A stretch of 64,000 bases of DNA, taken from positions 124,001 to 188,000 of the forward strand of contig JAEUJZ010000020.1 in assembly GCA_016794505.1 (NCBI GenBank), read 5' to 3'. The stretch is from Myxococcales bacterium. Lineage in GTDB: Bacteria; Myxococcota_A; Polyangia; Palsa-1104; JAEUJZ01. The notes beneath the pieces were generated by a model, which saw only the letters and a list, made by a program, of their open reading frames with translations, made no database searches and had not been told where the DNA came from. Below are positions 35,075 through 44,011 of this stretch, piece after piece. How positions within the stretch are numbered: position 1 is the stretch's first letter; every line of letters starts with the position of its first letter. Made by a program: the position numbers and the translations under genes.

Positions 35075-37525
35075 ATGTTCGAGAACAAGCCAAGCAATCC
35101 TGAGTTCGCCCCGGAGCTTCCGGTGTTGCCGCTGCGCAACATGCTGCTTTTGCCTGGCATCACCATGCCCTTCGAGGTGGGACGTCGTAGCTCGCTGCGC
35201 CTGCTTGAGACCGTCGTGCGGCAGCATCCGCCGACGCTCTTGGTTGCGGTGCAGCGCGATCCGCAGGTTGAAGAGCCCAGCGAGGCCGATCTGCACCCTA
35301 TTGTCGTTCAAGCGGAAGTGCTCAAGGTCGTGCGCACGGGCGCCGACAAGGTGACCGCCGTTCTGAAAGGTGAGCGTCGCCGACGCCTGCAGGTGGTCCA
35401 GACCGAGCCGTATCTGCAGGCGCGTCTGCTGCCGGTGACCGAGACAAACACTGACGCCGTCGAAGCGATCGCGCTCAGCCTGACGGTCAAAGAGACCGCG
35501 CAGCGCCTGGCCTCCTTGGTTCAGCTTCCTGAGTCGGTGCGTGCGGTGCTGCCGCTTCTAGAACAGGCGCGCGAGCCGGGCTTGGTAGCCGACTTGGCGA
35601 CCGCGCTTCTCGACGCACCGTTTGCCGATCGCGTCGGTCTGCTCAGTCAGCTCGACGTCAAGGCGCGTCTGGATGCGGTGCTGGCCATGCTGCAGCGCCA
35701 AGCCGAAGTCATCTCGGCCAAAGAGCGCATCGACAAGCAAGTGCAGAACGAGTTTGCCCGTCGGCAGCGCGAGGCCGTACTGCGCCAGCAAGTGAAGGCG
35801 ATTCAGGAAGAGCTGGGCGAAGCCGATTCCGATAAGGACATCGAGCAGTTCGCCGAGCGCATCCAGAAAGCTGGCATGAGCGCCGAGGCCGAGAAGATCG
35901 CCAAAAAGCAGCTCGATCGTCTGCGCCACATTCCCGACGGCTCGCCCGAAGCGTCGATCCAGCGGACGTATCTTGAGTGGCTGTGCGATTTGCCGTGGTC
36001 CAAGCGCACCGAGGACAAACACGATCTGGCAGCGGCTCGTCGCATCCTAGAGGCCGATCACTACGGCCTTGAGAAAGTGAAAAAGCGCATCATCGAGTAC
36101 CTCGCGGTGCGCAAGCTGGCCCCGGACAAGAAGGGGCCGATCCTGTGCTTGGTGGGGCCGCCTGGCGTCGGCAAGACTTCGCTTGGGCGTTCGATCGCCA
36201 CCGCGCTGGGCCGCAACTTCCATCGCATGTCGCTTGGCGGTGTGCGCGATGAGGCCGAGATCCGTGGCCACCGCCGCACATACATCGGTGCGCTCCCCGG
36301 TCGCGTGATGCAGGCGATGAAGCGCGTTGGGGCCAAGAACCCCGTGCTGCTGCTCGACGAGATCGACAAGCTGGGCCACGACTATCGCGGCGATCCGTCA
36401 TCGGCGCTGCTTGAGGTGCTGGATCCCGAACAGAACAACGCCTTCTCGGATCACTACATCGAAGTGCCGTTTGATCTGTCGGAAGTCATCTTCATCTGTA
36501 CGGCGAACACGCTGGAGACGGTTCCTCCGGCGCTGCTCGACCGCATGGAGGTGATCGAGATCGCGGGCTATACGCTGACGGAAAAGCAGCAGATCGCGAT
36601 CCGCCACCTGATGCCCAAGCAGATCGGCGAGCACGGCCTGAAGCCCGAGAACGTCACCGTCGGTGAGCCAGCGATCACCGAGGTCATCGAGCGATACACG
36701 CGCGAAGCCGGCGTGCGCAGCCTAGAGCGCGAGCTTGCGGGCATCGTGCGCGGCGTGGCGATGAAGGTCGCGGACAACACGTCCGGTCAGTCAGGCCCAA
36801 TCAGCGTCGAGAAAAACGATGTCGCCGAGTACCTGGGGCCACCCAAGTTCTTCCGCGATCTCGCCGAGCACGTGCAGATTCCTGGCGTCGCGACGGGTCT
36901 TTCGGTGACCGCGGTAGGCGGCGACATCCTGTTCATCGAGGCGACGGCGATGCCAGGCAAGGGCAAGCTGAACCTGACCGGCAAGCTCGGCGATGTGATG
37001 AAGGAATCGGCGCAAGCCGCGATGTCGTGGGTGCGTGCCCACACCGAGGATCTAAAGCTCAGCAGCGCGTTCTTCGAGAACGTCGACATCCACCTGCACG
37101 TGCCGCAAGGCGCGATTGCCAAAGATGGACCCTCGGCCGGCATCGCTTTGGTCTCGGCGATCGTCTCCCTGCTGACGGGACGCAAGGTGCGATCGGACGT
37201 CGCCATGACCGGTGAAGTGACGCTGCGCGGAGCCGTGCTTCCCGTCGGTGGCATCAAGGCCAAAGTGCTGGCGGCGCATCGGGCAGGTCTAAAGACCGTG
37301 ATCCTGCCTGAGCGCAACCAGAAAGACCTGGTCGAAGTGCCGGAAGAGGTTCGCAACGAGCTCACGTTCGTCTTCGTGAACCGCATCCCCGCCGTCCTCG
37401 ACGTGGTTCTTGAGCCTGCCGCGGGTCACAGCGCGAGCGTGTCGGGATCGGATCCCGTCGTACCGCCCGAGGTCCTTACGTCGCTGCCGACCCCCGCTTC
37501 ACCGCTTACCCCCAACACGCTGTAG
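35075..37525 (+). CDS. lon: ATP-dependent protease Lon (LonA type)
   Basis: 816 residues, standard for LonA. An N-terminal substrate-binding domain (about 18-210, from LPVLPLRNMLLLPG) is followed by the AAA+ module with Walker A GPPGVGKTSLG and Walker B LLLDEIDKLG, and the protease domain with the Ser-Lys dyad S687 (KDGPSAG) and K730 (GGIKAKVLAAH). Lon degrades misfolded and regulatory proteins in the cytosol. Myxobacteria have more than one Lon, one of which is needed for development; which paralogue this is cannot be read here. A 170-bp upstream gap is fairly AT-rich and probably holds the promoter. Confidence 0.97.
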   Translation: MFENKPSNPEFAPELPVLPLRNMLLLPGITMPFEVGRRSSLRLLETVVRQHPPTLLVAVQRDPQVEEPSEADLHPIVVQAEVLKVVRTGADKVTAVLKGERRRRLQVVQTEPYLQARLLPVTETNTDAVEAIALSLTVKETAQRLASLVQLPESVRAVLPLLEQAREPGLVADLATALLDAPFADRVGLLSQLDVKARLDAVLAMLQRQAEVISAKERIDKQVQNEFARRQREAVLRQQVKAIQEELGEADSDKDIEQFAERIQKAGMSAEAEKIAKKQLDRLRHIPDGSPEASIQRTYLEWLCDLPWSKRTEDKHDLAAARRILEADHYGLEKVKKRIIEYLAVRKLAPDKKGPILCLVGPPGVGKTSLGRSIATALGRNFHRMSLGGVRDEAEIRGHRRTYIGALPGRVMQAMKRVGAKNPVLLLDEIDKLGHDYRGDPSSALLEVLDPEQNNAFSDHYIEVPFDLSEVIFICTANTLETVPPALLDRMEVIEIAGYTLTEKQQIAIRHLMPKQIGEHGLKPENVTVGEPAITEVIERYTREAGVRSLERELAGIVRGVAMKVADNTSGQSGPISVEKNDVAEYLGPPKFFRDLAEHVQIPGVATGLSVTAVGGDILFIEATAMPGKGKLNLTGKLGDVMKESAQAAMSWVRAHTEDLKLSSAFFENVDIHLHVPQGAIAKDGPSAGIALVSAIVSLLTGRKVRSDVAMTGEVTLRGAVLPVGGIKAKVLAAHRAGLKTVILPERNQKDLVEVPEEVRNELTFVFVNRIPAVLDVVLEPAAGHSASVSGSDPVVPPEVLTSLPTPASPLTPNTL

Positions 37526-37552
37526 GTCGTTCCGTCGGATCCCGGCGGTTTT

Positions 37553-37578
37553 GTCGCGGCGCTGCAAGGCACCGCGAC
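37553..37578. terminator. Hairpin between convergent lon and kinase genes
   Basis: GTCGCGG at 37553-37559 pairs perfectly with CCGCGAC at 37572-37578 around a 12-base loop. It lies 27 bases after the lon stop and 35 bases beyond the kinase stop on the other strand. There is no T-run on either side in the right place, so it is at best a Rho-aided or bidirectional terminator. Confidence 0.4.
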
Positions 37579-37613
37579 GCCGCCACGTTGCCGACTTTCG
37601 ACGCAGTCGCGTT

Positions 37614-38993
37614 CTAGACGCACGCTCGCAGCAAGAACCCCAGAACAAACAGCAGTCCGCCGCCGAGCACTAGGTCGCGCGGTGACCGCGAAAAAGCCAC
37701 TCTGGCTGCCAGTGCCCCGCGGTGCGGCGGTGGATGCGTGTCGGCTTCCGTGCAGGTCTCGCTGTCGGCTTCGCTTTCGGGTTGGATGTCCATTCGCGCC
37801 AGCGGCATGGTCTCGCTCTCGGCCAGAGCCGCGAGGGCTGCCGAGCGCACGTTGCCAGAGGGAGCCTGAGCCGAAAGAGCGGGGCGCGGCGTCGGTGGCA
37901 GCGTCTCTTCGACCGCGAGCAGTCGCGAGAGTGGCAGCGTCGTGCTGTCCCTGCGCTGCGGCAGCGGCTCTGTATTGCGTCGACGACGATTGCGGGCAGT
38001 GGGGGGGGCCTCACTTGGACGAGCACTAGGCTTCGGCGTCTCTGAGGCAGCGGCAGGTTCCCCGCCCCGTCCCCCTTGATCCGACAGCGTCCCCACACCC
38101 CACGCCCCCTCGGCGCAGTCCCGCAAGACCTCATCCAACCCCCTCCCCACCTCCTCCATCCCCGGCCTCTCCCCCGGCTGCTTGGCCAGCATGCGCATGA
38201 TCAGGGCTGCTAAGCGGGGGGGGGTGTCGGGGGCAAGCTTGGTGAGTGCAAGGGGGGTTGCGTAGCGGTGCATATCGAGAAGCAAGGCATAGCTGCGAGC
38301 AGAAAACGGCGGAGCACCGCTGAGCATCTCGTACAGCATCACTCCGAGCGAGTACACGTCGACGCGATCGCTGACGGCTCGCTCGCCCGTGGCTTGTTCA
38401 GGGGCCATGTACGTGGCCGTGCCGAGCGCGAAGCGCAGATCGGTTAGATCTTGTTGCGTCGACGGATGCTTCTGCTCGGCGGTGAGCTTGGCGATCCCGA
38501 AGTCAAAGACGATAGCCCGTCGCCCACCCACGACTTCATCATCGGAGACCACCATGACGTTGTCCGGCTTGAGATCGCGATGGAAGATCGCCAAGCGATG
38601 TGTGGCGGCAAGGGCCGAGGCGATCTGGCGAGCGAAGCGCAAAAGCTCGGCACGGCTCGGGCGCTTGCCCATCACCGCGCGCAGCGTCTGGCCATCGAGG
38701 AAGTCCATGACCAGATACGCGGATCCATCTGCAAGTCGCCCGACGTCACTGACGCCGACGATGCCGCGATGGCGCACGAGGTTCACGGCTCGCGCTTCGT
38801 TGAGCAAGCGCGCGTGAAACTCGGGCTCGTCAGGAGGCAAGACCTTGATGGCCACCGTGCGCGCGATGCGTGCGTCGATCGCTTCATAGACCGCGCCGAT
38901 GCCGCCTTGGCCCAGCTTTCGCTGTACGCGATACGGGCCGATCTGCGTCGGGTCGACGGGCGGCTGCGACAATGGAAGCGGCTGCGCGGACAT
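37614..38993 (-). CDS. Ser/Thr protein kinase with C-terminal membrane anchor
   Basis: 459 residues from the ATG at 38993; an in-frame GTG at 39032 would add 13. The kinase domain (about 20-280) is canonical: LGQGGIGAVYEA, VAIKVL, FHRDLKPDN, FDFGIAK and TATYMAPEQ. After a long Pro/Ser/Arg-rich linker with many acidic Glu/Thr residues, the protein ends in a hydrophobic tail (LVLGGGLLFVLGFLLRA), so it is probably tail-anchored with no extracellular sensor domain. It converges on lon. Upstream lies a 391-bp region shared with the divergent permease gene. Confidence 0.92.
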   Translation of the reverse strand: MSAQPLPLSQPPVDPTQIGPYRVQRKLGQGGIGAVYEAIDARIARTVAIKVLPPDEPEFHARLLNEARAVNLVRHRGIVGVSDVGRLADGSAYLVMDFLDGQTLRAVMGKRPSRAELLRFARQIASALAATHRLAIFHRDLKPDNVMVVSDDEVVGGRRAIVFDFGIAKLTAEQKHPSTQQDLTDLRFALGTATYMAPEQATGERAVSDRVDVYSLGVMLYEMLSGAPPFSARSYALLLDMHRYATPLALTKLAPDTPPRLAALIMRMLAKQPGERPGMEEVGRGLDEVLRDCAEGAWGVGTLSDQGGRGGEPAAASETPKPSARPSEAPPTARNRRRRNTEPLPQRRDSTTLPLSRLLAVEETLPPTPRPALSAQAPSGNVRSAALAALAESETMPLARMDIQPESEADSETCTEADTHPPPHRGALAARVAFSRSPRDLVLGGGLLFVLGFLLRACV

Positions 38994-39384
38994 GGGATGG
39001 CTGCCACGCCTTACGAACGCCAGCGCATGCACGGATCCTCGTCGAGCCCAGGCCTCGCATCAGGCGATGTGTGCCCATGCAGCCTGCGATCGCGCTGGCA
39101 CCAGGGCCGCGCCAGGATCCAGGCGGCGTTGTGCTCCGGCGCTAGGCCCATGGCATCCCCGCGAGCCGGCGGCGGCAGCTTGGTGTCGCGCGCAGCCCTC
39201 TGCGTCTTGCTTACGTGTGTGACTGGCCAGACGAAGCAGCCCATGGACCCCCCTTGGCAGCGCTCTCCATCGACGGAGACCTGCTAGAACCCGCAAAGCG
39301 GAACCGCTCCCCTGATGATAAGCGGTCTTGCCGCAAGCGCGCCGCTTGTCGACAAACCGCACGTCGCGTTAGGATTTTTTGATC
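38994..39384. other. Intergenic region between divergent kinase and permease genes
   Basis: This 391-bp stretch holds no gene I can support. A plus-strand frame at 39150-39287 (45 codons) starts with a signal-like sequence (SLVSRAALCVLLTCVTG) and could be a tiny lipoprotein, but the lipobox is poor and no ribosome-binding site stands out. Around 39290-39355 there are several short inverted motifs (GCGG/CCGC). Both promoters probably lie here. Confidence 0.5.
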
Positions 39385-40626
39385 GTGTCTCATCTGCCAC
39401 AGCGCCGTGTGCTAGCCCTTCTCTTCTTGCTCTATATGGCGCAGGGCCTGCCTTTTGGTTTCCAGAAGGAACTGTCGTCATTTCTGCGCGAGACGGGGGT
39501 TTCTCTCGACAAAATCGGCTTTACGCGGGCGCTGTCGGCCCCTTGGATGGCCAAAGCTCTGTGGGCGCCGCTGGTAGATCGCTTTGGCTCGGATCGCTTC
39601 GGCCGCCGCAAGTCGTGGATCGTGCCGATGCTGATCTTGCTGGCGCTGACCTGCGTGGCGGCCGGATTTTTTCCGCCAGGCCGCGGACTCTTGGGGCTGT
39701 TGGCGCTGATTCTGCTGATGAACCTGTTTGCCGCGACACAGGACATCGCCGTCGACGGACTGGCCGTCGATCTGCTGAAAGGCAAGGCGCTGGGGCCGGC
39801 GAATACGGCGCAGGTCGTTGGGTACAAAGCGGGCATGCTGCTGTCATCGGCGCTGCTGGTGCCGCTTTATCCATGGATCGGCTGGCACGGCATCTTGTGG
39901 TCGCTGGGCGGCCTGTTGTTCGTGTGGGCGCTGGTGCTGTCAGGCTGGCGCGAGCCGCCGGCTTCCGAGCAGGTGGCAGAGACACGCCGATCGCTGCGAG
40001 CCGTCGTGACGACGATGCTGGAATCGCTGAAGCAGCCCGGATCGCTATGGCTGGTGGCCTTTGTCGCGACGTACAAGATCGGCGAAGAGCTGGTCGATCC
40101 GATGCTGCGCGCGTTTCTGATCGACGCGGGCTATCGCAAAGAACAGCTATCGCTGTGGATCGGCAGCTACGGCATGGTGGCCTCGCTTTTGGGTTCGGCT
40201 CTGGGTGGCTGGACCGCGACGCGTACGCCGCTGCTTACGGCCGTAACCTTGGCGAGCTTGCTGCGTGCGTTTTCGATGCTGGGACAGTGGTACCTTACGG
40301 TGCTCGATCGTCCGGGGCCGGTGGCGGTGATCTTGGCCACGATCGCCGAGCACTTCTGTGGCGGCGCGCTGACCACGGTGATGTTCGCGTTCATGATGTC
40401 GCGGGTGAACAAAGCGATCGGCGGCACCCACTACACCCTGCTGGCCTGCGTCGAGGTCGTGGGCAAGCTGCCACCGAGCCTGCTTTCGGGCGTGCTGGCG
40501 CGACAGCTTGGATACAGCACCTTGTTCGCTGTGGGTACGGCGCTGTCGTTTCTGTTCTTGCTGCTGCTGATTCCGCTGCGCCGATCGGAACCCGAGACGA
40601 CGCAAGCGGCTGGCGAGACAGGCTGA
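39385..40626 (+). CDS. Major facilitator permease, AmpG / acetyl-CoA-transporter (SLC33A1)-like
   Basis: 413 residues from the GTG at 39385, preferred to the TTG at 39379 because TAGGAT lies 10 bases before it. About twelve membrane segments. The motif NLFAATQDIAVDGLAVDLL is the family signature shared by AmpG muropeptide permease and SLC33A1 acetyl-CoA transporter, and LYMAQGLPFGF at the start fits AmpG. AmpG-type proteins import anhydro-muropeptides from the periplasm for cell-wall recycling. No ampD or nagZ genes are nearby, so the substrate is not certain. The gene ends 12 bases from convergent metF. Confidence 0.88.
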   Translation: MSHLPQRRVLALLFLLYMAQGLPFGFQKELSSFLRETGVSLDKIGFTRALSAPWMAKALWAPLVDRFGSDRFGRRKSWIVPMLILLALTCVAAGFFPPGRGLLGLLALILLMNLFAATQDIAVDGLAVDLLKGKALGPANTAQVVGYKAGMLLSSALLVPLYPWIGWHGILWSLGGLLFVWALVLSGWREPPASEQVAETRRSLRAVVTTMLESLKQPGSLWLVAFVATYKIGEELVDPMLRAFLIDAGYRKEQLSLWIGSYGMVASLLGSALGGWTATRTPLLTAVTLASLLRAFSMLGQWYLTVLDRPGPVAVILATIAEHFCGGALTTVMFAFMMSRVNKAIGGTHYTLLACVEVVGKLPPSLLSGVLARQLGYSTLFAVGTALSFLFLLLLIPLRRSEPETTQAAGETG

Positions 40627-40638
40627 TCGCCGTCGCGC

Positions 40639-41568
40639 TTACCAGCCGGCCGCACGCAGCGCCGACAAGATCATGCGCGTCGCGCGGCTCTTGTTCAGCG
40701 TATAAAAGTGGATGCCGGGGGCACCGCGCTGCAGAAGCTCGATGCACTGCACCGTCGCGTGCGCTACGCCTAGCTCCAGCACGGCATCGGCGTCGTGCTG
40801 GTATCGCTCAAGCTGCAGGCGCAGACGCATGGGGATGGTGGCACCGCACAGCCGCGTGAAGCGATCGACTTGCTCAAAGCTGGTGATCGGCATGATGCCC
40901 GGCACGATCGGCACACGAATCCGCGCGCTCTGCGCTCGCTGCAAAAAGTCGAAATAGAACGCGTTGTCAAAGAACAGCTGGGTGATCAAAAACTCTGACC
41001 CGGACTCAACTTTCGTGGCCAGATGGCGCAGATCGTCGTCGCGGCTCGGCGACTCGATGTGGCCTTCGGGATAGCAGGCGCCACCGATGCAAAAGTCCCA
41101 GCGACGATCGGCACGCGCGGCGCGCACGAACTGCACAAGCTCGCTGGCATAGCGAAAGCCACCCTGCACCGGCTCGAAGATCGGCGCGCTGATCGCGCCC
41201 GCCGGCCGCGGAGGATCGCCGCGCAGAAGCAGGATGTTTTCGATGCCAAGATCACGCAGGCGATTGAGGACGGCTTGCAGATCCTCGTGCGTGTGGCCGA
41301 CGCAGGTCAGGTGGGCCATGGCTTCGATGCCGACCTCGCTGCGGATGCGCGCGACAAGCTCGCTGGTCACGGTCTGCGTCGATCCGCCCGCGCCATAGGT
41401 GACCGAGACAAAGCCCGGCTGTAGCTCGACCAGCTCGCGCAGGGTCTGCATCAGGTTTTCGACGCCGGTCGGCGTGCGCGGTGGGAAGAACTCGAACGAA
41501 AAGCAGGGCTTCGGTTGCAGCAGACGCTGAGCGATTCGCATCCGCCGCGTTGTATCAGGTTTTGTCAA
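40639..41568 (-). CDS. metF: Methylenetetrahydrofolate reductase
   Basis: 309 residues, about the usual MetF size. The flavin-dependent barrel is evident: FSFEFFPPRT near the N-terminus with the catalytic Glu, FVSVTYGAGGST, HLTCVGHT, NILLLRGDPP, IGGACYPEGH, ITQLFFDNAFYFDF and VPGIMPI. The enzyme reduces methylene-THF to methyl-THF with FAD and NAD(P)H, for methionine synthesis. The start at 41568 is a TTG; an in-frame ATG at 41541 is the alternative, since neither has a strong ribosome-binding site. Confidence 0.95.
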   Translation of the reverse strand: MTKPDTTRRMRIAQRLLQPKPCFSFEFFPPRTPTGVENLMQTLRELVELQPGFVSVTYGAGGSTQTVTSELVARIRSEVGIEAMAHLTCVGHTHEDLQAVLNRLRDLGIENILLLRGDPPRPAGAISAPIFEPVQGGFRYASELVQFVRAARADRRWDFCIGGACYPEGHIESPSRDDDLRHLATKVESGSEFLITQLFFDNAFYFDFLQRAQSARIRVPIVPGIMPITSFEQVDRFTRLCGATIPMRLRLQLERYQHDADAVLELGVAHATVQCIELLQRGAPGIHFYTLNKSRATRMILSALRAAGW

Positions 41569-41661
41569 CCACGCCGAGAGCCAGATGCGTGAGCACAGGC
41601 GACGAGGACCTCGCGCGGGTCCAGCAAAAGAAGACCGCGAGAAGGGCGAGCTGGAATGCGA

Positions 41662-41859
41662 TCAGCAGTGCCCGAACCACCCAGTGGGTCCGGGCTCGCC
41701 GCGCAGGCGACGGCGCACGCGCTGGGCTTGTTGAATGACCACCGGAATACACAGCAGGCCGGCAGTCCACATGAACCAGCGGCGACGGCTGATGCGACGC
41801 TGCGGCGGATTGCACGCGGGCTCGTCGGTAGAGCGGGCAGGCAGGGCAGGCAGACGCAT
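41662..41859 (-). CDS. Possible small membrane protein, perhaps frameshifted
   Basis: 65 residues with one hydrophobic segment (RWFMWTAGLLCIPVVIQQ) flanked by arginines. A second minus-strand frame, 41555-41815, overlaps it and carries a further hydrophobic segment (VVRALLIAFQLALLAVFF) just after the point where the first frame runs out. Joined by a -1/+1 shift near 41690, the two would make a two-helix protein of about 100 residues. The 329-bp gap 41569-41897 contains nothing else. Whether it is a gene, a broken gene or chance is undecided. Confidence 0.35.
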   Translation of the reverse strand: MRLPALPARSTDEPACNPPQRRISRRRWFMWTAGLLCIPVVIQQAQRVRRRLRGEPGPTGWFGHC

Positions 41860-41897
41860 GTCGCTAGTGTAGCGCGGTCTGCCCGGCGATGGCGGGA

Positions 41898-42542
41898 CTA
41901 CGAGAGCTTCTTCATCGACAGGTACCAGTCCTTGCGGTCCAGGCTGCCATCGGCCAAGCGCTTTTCGACATCGGCCATGGTCTTGGGCGCTGGGACCACG
42001 ACGTTGTCGCCCGGTCGCCAGTTGGCGGGACAGGCCACGCCGTGCTTGTCCGCCGTCTGCAGAGCATCGAGCAGGCGGATGATCTCGTCGATGTTGCGGC
42101 CGGCGTTCATGGGGTAATAAACCAGCGCGCGGATCATGCCCTTTTCATCGATGACAAACACGCTGCGCACCGTCGCGGTATCGCTTGCGCCAGGGTGGAC
42201 CATGCCATAGGCGCTGGCCACCTTCATATCCAGGTCGGCGATGATCGGGAAGGGCACGCTGACGCCCATCTTTTCCTTGATGTTCTGCACCCAGGCCAGG
42301 TGGGAAAAGATGCTGTCGATCGACACGCCCAAGATGTCGGTGTTGCGCTTCTGGAACTCCTCGAAGCGCTGCGTGAAGCCGATGAACTCGGTCGTGCAGA
42401 CGGGAGTGAAGTCGGCGGGATGCGAAAACAGAATCAGCCAGCGACCCTTGTAGTCGCCCAGCTTCTTCTGGCCGTGCGTTGTAACGGCGTTGAAGTCAGG
42501 AGCAGGCTCGTTGATGCGGGGCAGGTTGCGTGGCGCGTCCAT
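41898..42542 (-). CDS. 1-Cys peroxiredoxin (Prx6 family)
   Basis: 214 residues. The peroxidatic cysteine lies in ADFTPVCTTE, and the C-terminal part has the Prx6-type CPANWRPGD and a dimer arm. The resolving cysteine of typical 2-Cys enzymes is absent from its usual place. The enzyme reduces H2O2 and organic peroxides in the cytosol. A GGAGG ribosome-binding site stands just before the ATG at 42542. It is downstream of xseA by 43 bases on the same strand, probably in one transcript. Confidence 0.95.
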   Translation of the reverse strand: MDAPRNLPRINEPAPDFNAVTTHGQKKLGDYKGRWLILFSHPADFTPVCTTEFIGFTQRFEEFQKRNTDILGVSIDSIFSHLAWVQNIKEKMGVSVPFPIIADLDMKVASAYGMVHPGASDTATVRSVFVIDEKGMIRALVYYPMNAGRNIDEIIRLLDALQTADKHGVACPANWRPGDNVVVPAPKTMADVEKRLADGSLDRKDWYLSMKKLS

Positions 42543-42585
42543 AGCGGGCCTCCATACGGTTGGGGTGGTTGGGAAGCTGCCTAGT

Positions 42586-43971
42586 CTACTCAGCCGCGTC
42601 GATCTTGTCTTCTACACGGCAGCGCAGGCGGCCTTTGGAGAGCATCACGTCGACGGGATCGCCCCGATCGATCTGCTCGACCGTCGTCAGGATGTGCCCG
42701 GCTTCGTTGCGCGCCAGGGCATAGCCGCGGCCCAGCACTTTCAGCGGCGACATGGCATCGAGCTTGCCGGCCAGGCTGGCCAGCGCCTGTCGGCGATCCT
42801 GCATGCGGCGCTGCAGCGTCGACAGTAGGCGGGTATGCAGATCATGCAGCGCGGCCCGATCGCGCACCAAGCGGGCTCGCGGGTGGCAGGACTGCAAGCG
42901 CTCGCTGGCTTGGGACAGCAGACGACGGCGTCCGGCGATCTGACGCTCGACGGCATGCTGAGCGCGCAAGAGCTCGCCATCGATCTTCTGTCGCGCGCCA
43001 TCGATCACGCGCTGACCCGAGCGCAGCAGACGCTCAGACAGATCGGCGACCTCAGCTTCCAGACGTGAAAAATCAGGGACGCAGATCTCGGCTGCTTGCG
43101 AAGGCGTCGCCGCGCGGCGATCTGCGACGAAGTCGGCGATCGTGGTATCGACCTCATGCCCGACCGCCGAGACCACGGGCACCGGGCAGTGATAGATCGC
43201 GCGGGCTACGTTTTCGTCATTGAACGACCACAGATCGGCCAGCGAGCCTCCGCCGCGCCCGACGATAAGGACGTCGACATGCGGCGCCAAGCGGCGAATG
43301 GCTTCGACGATCTGCGGCGGCGCTTCGGGGCCCTGCACGGCGCAGTGTGCGACCAGAAAATGTACGCGCCCGCGGCTGCGTGCGACGCGAAGGATGTCAT
43401 ACAGCGCGGCGCCTTGCTGCGATGTGGCAACGCCGATCACGCGCGGAAAGCGCGGCAGCGGTCGCTTGCGCGCCGTATCGAACAAGCCCTCGCGCTGCAG
43501 GCGGGCTTTTAGCTCTTCAAACTGTCGCCACAGATCGCCTTCGCCCGACAGCCGTACTTCGTTCACGATCATCTGAAAGCGACCGCTGCCTTCATAGATC
43601 GTCAGCTTGCCGCGCGCTTGCAGCTTCATACCGTCGCGCAGCGCAATGCGCAGGGCCTGGGCTTGGCTGCGCCAGATGACTGCATCGATGCGCCCCTTGC
43701 CATCTTTCAGCGCGAAGTACACATGGCCAGGAGCCGATCGCTTCAGCCCCTCGATCTCGCCTTCGACCCAGACGTCGGTGAAGGCCTCTTCCAAGCTTCG
43801 CGCGGCGCGCCCGACAAGCTCGCTGACCGAAAAGACCTTGGGCTCAGGCGGCGGCGGCGGCGGTGGCGGCGATGCAGGGGGACCCGCGTTGTCGCCGAAG
43901 CCAAAGCCAGTCTGCCGATCACCTTGCCGTCGTGGCGAAAGAGAAAACGGAGGAAGCACTCGCTGCGTCAT
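42586..43971 (-). CDS. xseA: Exodeoxyribonuclease VII large subunit
   Basis: 461 residues. A Pro-run head is followed by an OB-fold (about 45-150, DVWVEGEIEGLKRSAPGHVYFALKD) and the catalytic region (VIGVATSQQGAALYDIL; VLIVGRGGGSLADLWSFNDE; VVSAVGHEVDTTIADFVADRRA), then a coiled-coil C-terminal region. It forms exonuclease VII with several XseB subunits and degrades single-stranded DNA. No xseB gene is adjacent, which is unusual because the two often lie together. Confidence 0.95.
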   Translation of the reverse strand: MTQRVLPPFSLSPRRQGDRQTGFGFGDNAGPPASPPPPPPPPEPKVFSVSELVGRAARSLEEAFTDVWVEGEIEGLKRSAPGHVYFALKDGKGRIDAVIWRSQAQALRIALRDGMKLQARGKLTIYEGSGRFQMIVNEVRLSGEGDLWRQFEELKARLQREGLFDTARKRPLPRFPRVIGVATSQQGAALYDILRVARSRGRVHFLVAHCAVQGPEAPPQIVEAIRRLAPHVDVLIVGRGGGSLADLWSFNDENVARAIYHCPVPVVSAVGHEVDTTIADFVADRRAATPSQAAEICVPDFSRLEAEVADLSERLLRSGQRVIDGARQKIDGELLRAQHAVERQIAGRRRLLSQASERLQSCHPRARLVRDRAALHDLHTRLLSTLQRRMQDRRQALASLAGKLDAMSPLKVLGRGYALARNEAGHILTTVEQIDRGDPVDVMLSKGRLRCRVEDKIDAAE

Positions 43972-44011
43972 GGCGTGCTGAGCTTATCCACAGAGGCCCC
44001 ATCGTTTGGGG

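Noticed and set aside
37526..37613. Classical intrinsic terminator after lon
   Set aside because: The hairpin is good, but no T-run follows it on either strand, so it is listed only as a weak terminator.
39150..39287. 45-codon possible lipoprotein on the plus strand
   Set aside because: The lipobox is poor, no ribosome-binding site is visible, and the length is within chance for GC-rich DNA; noted in the intergenic entry only.
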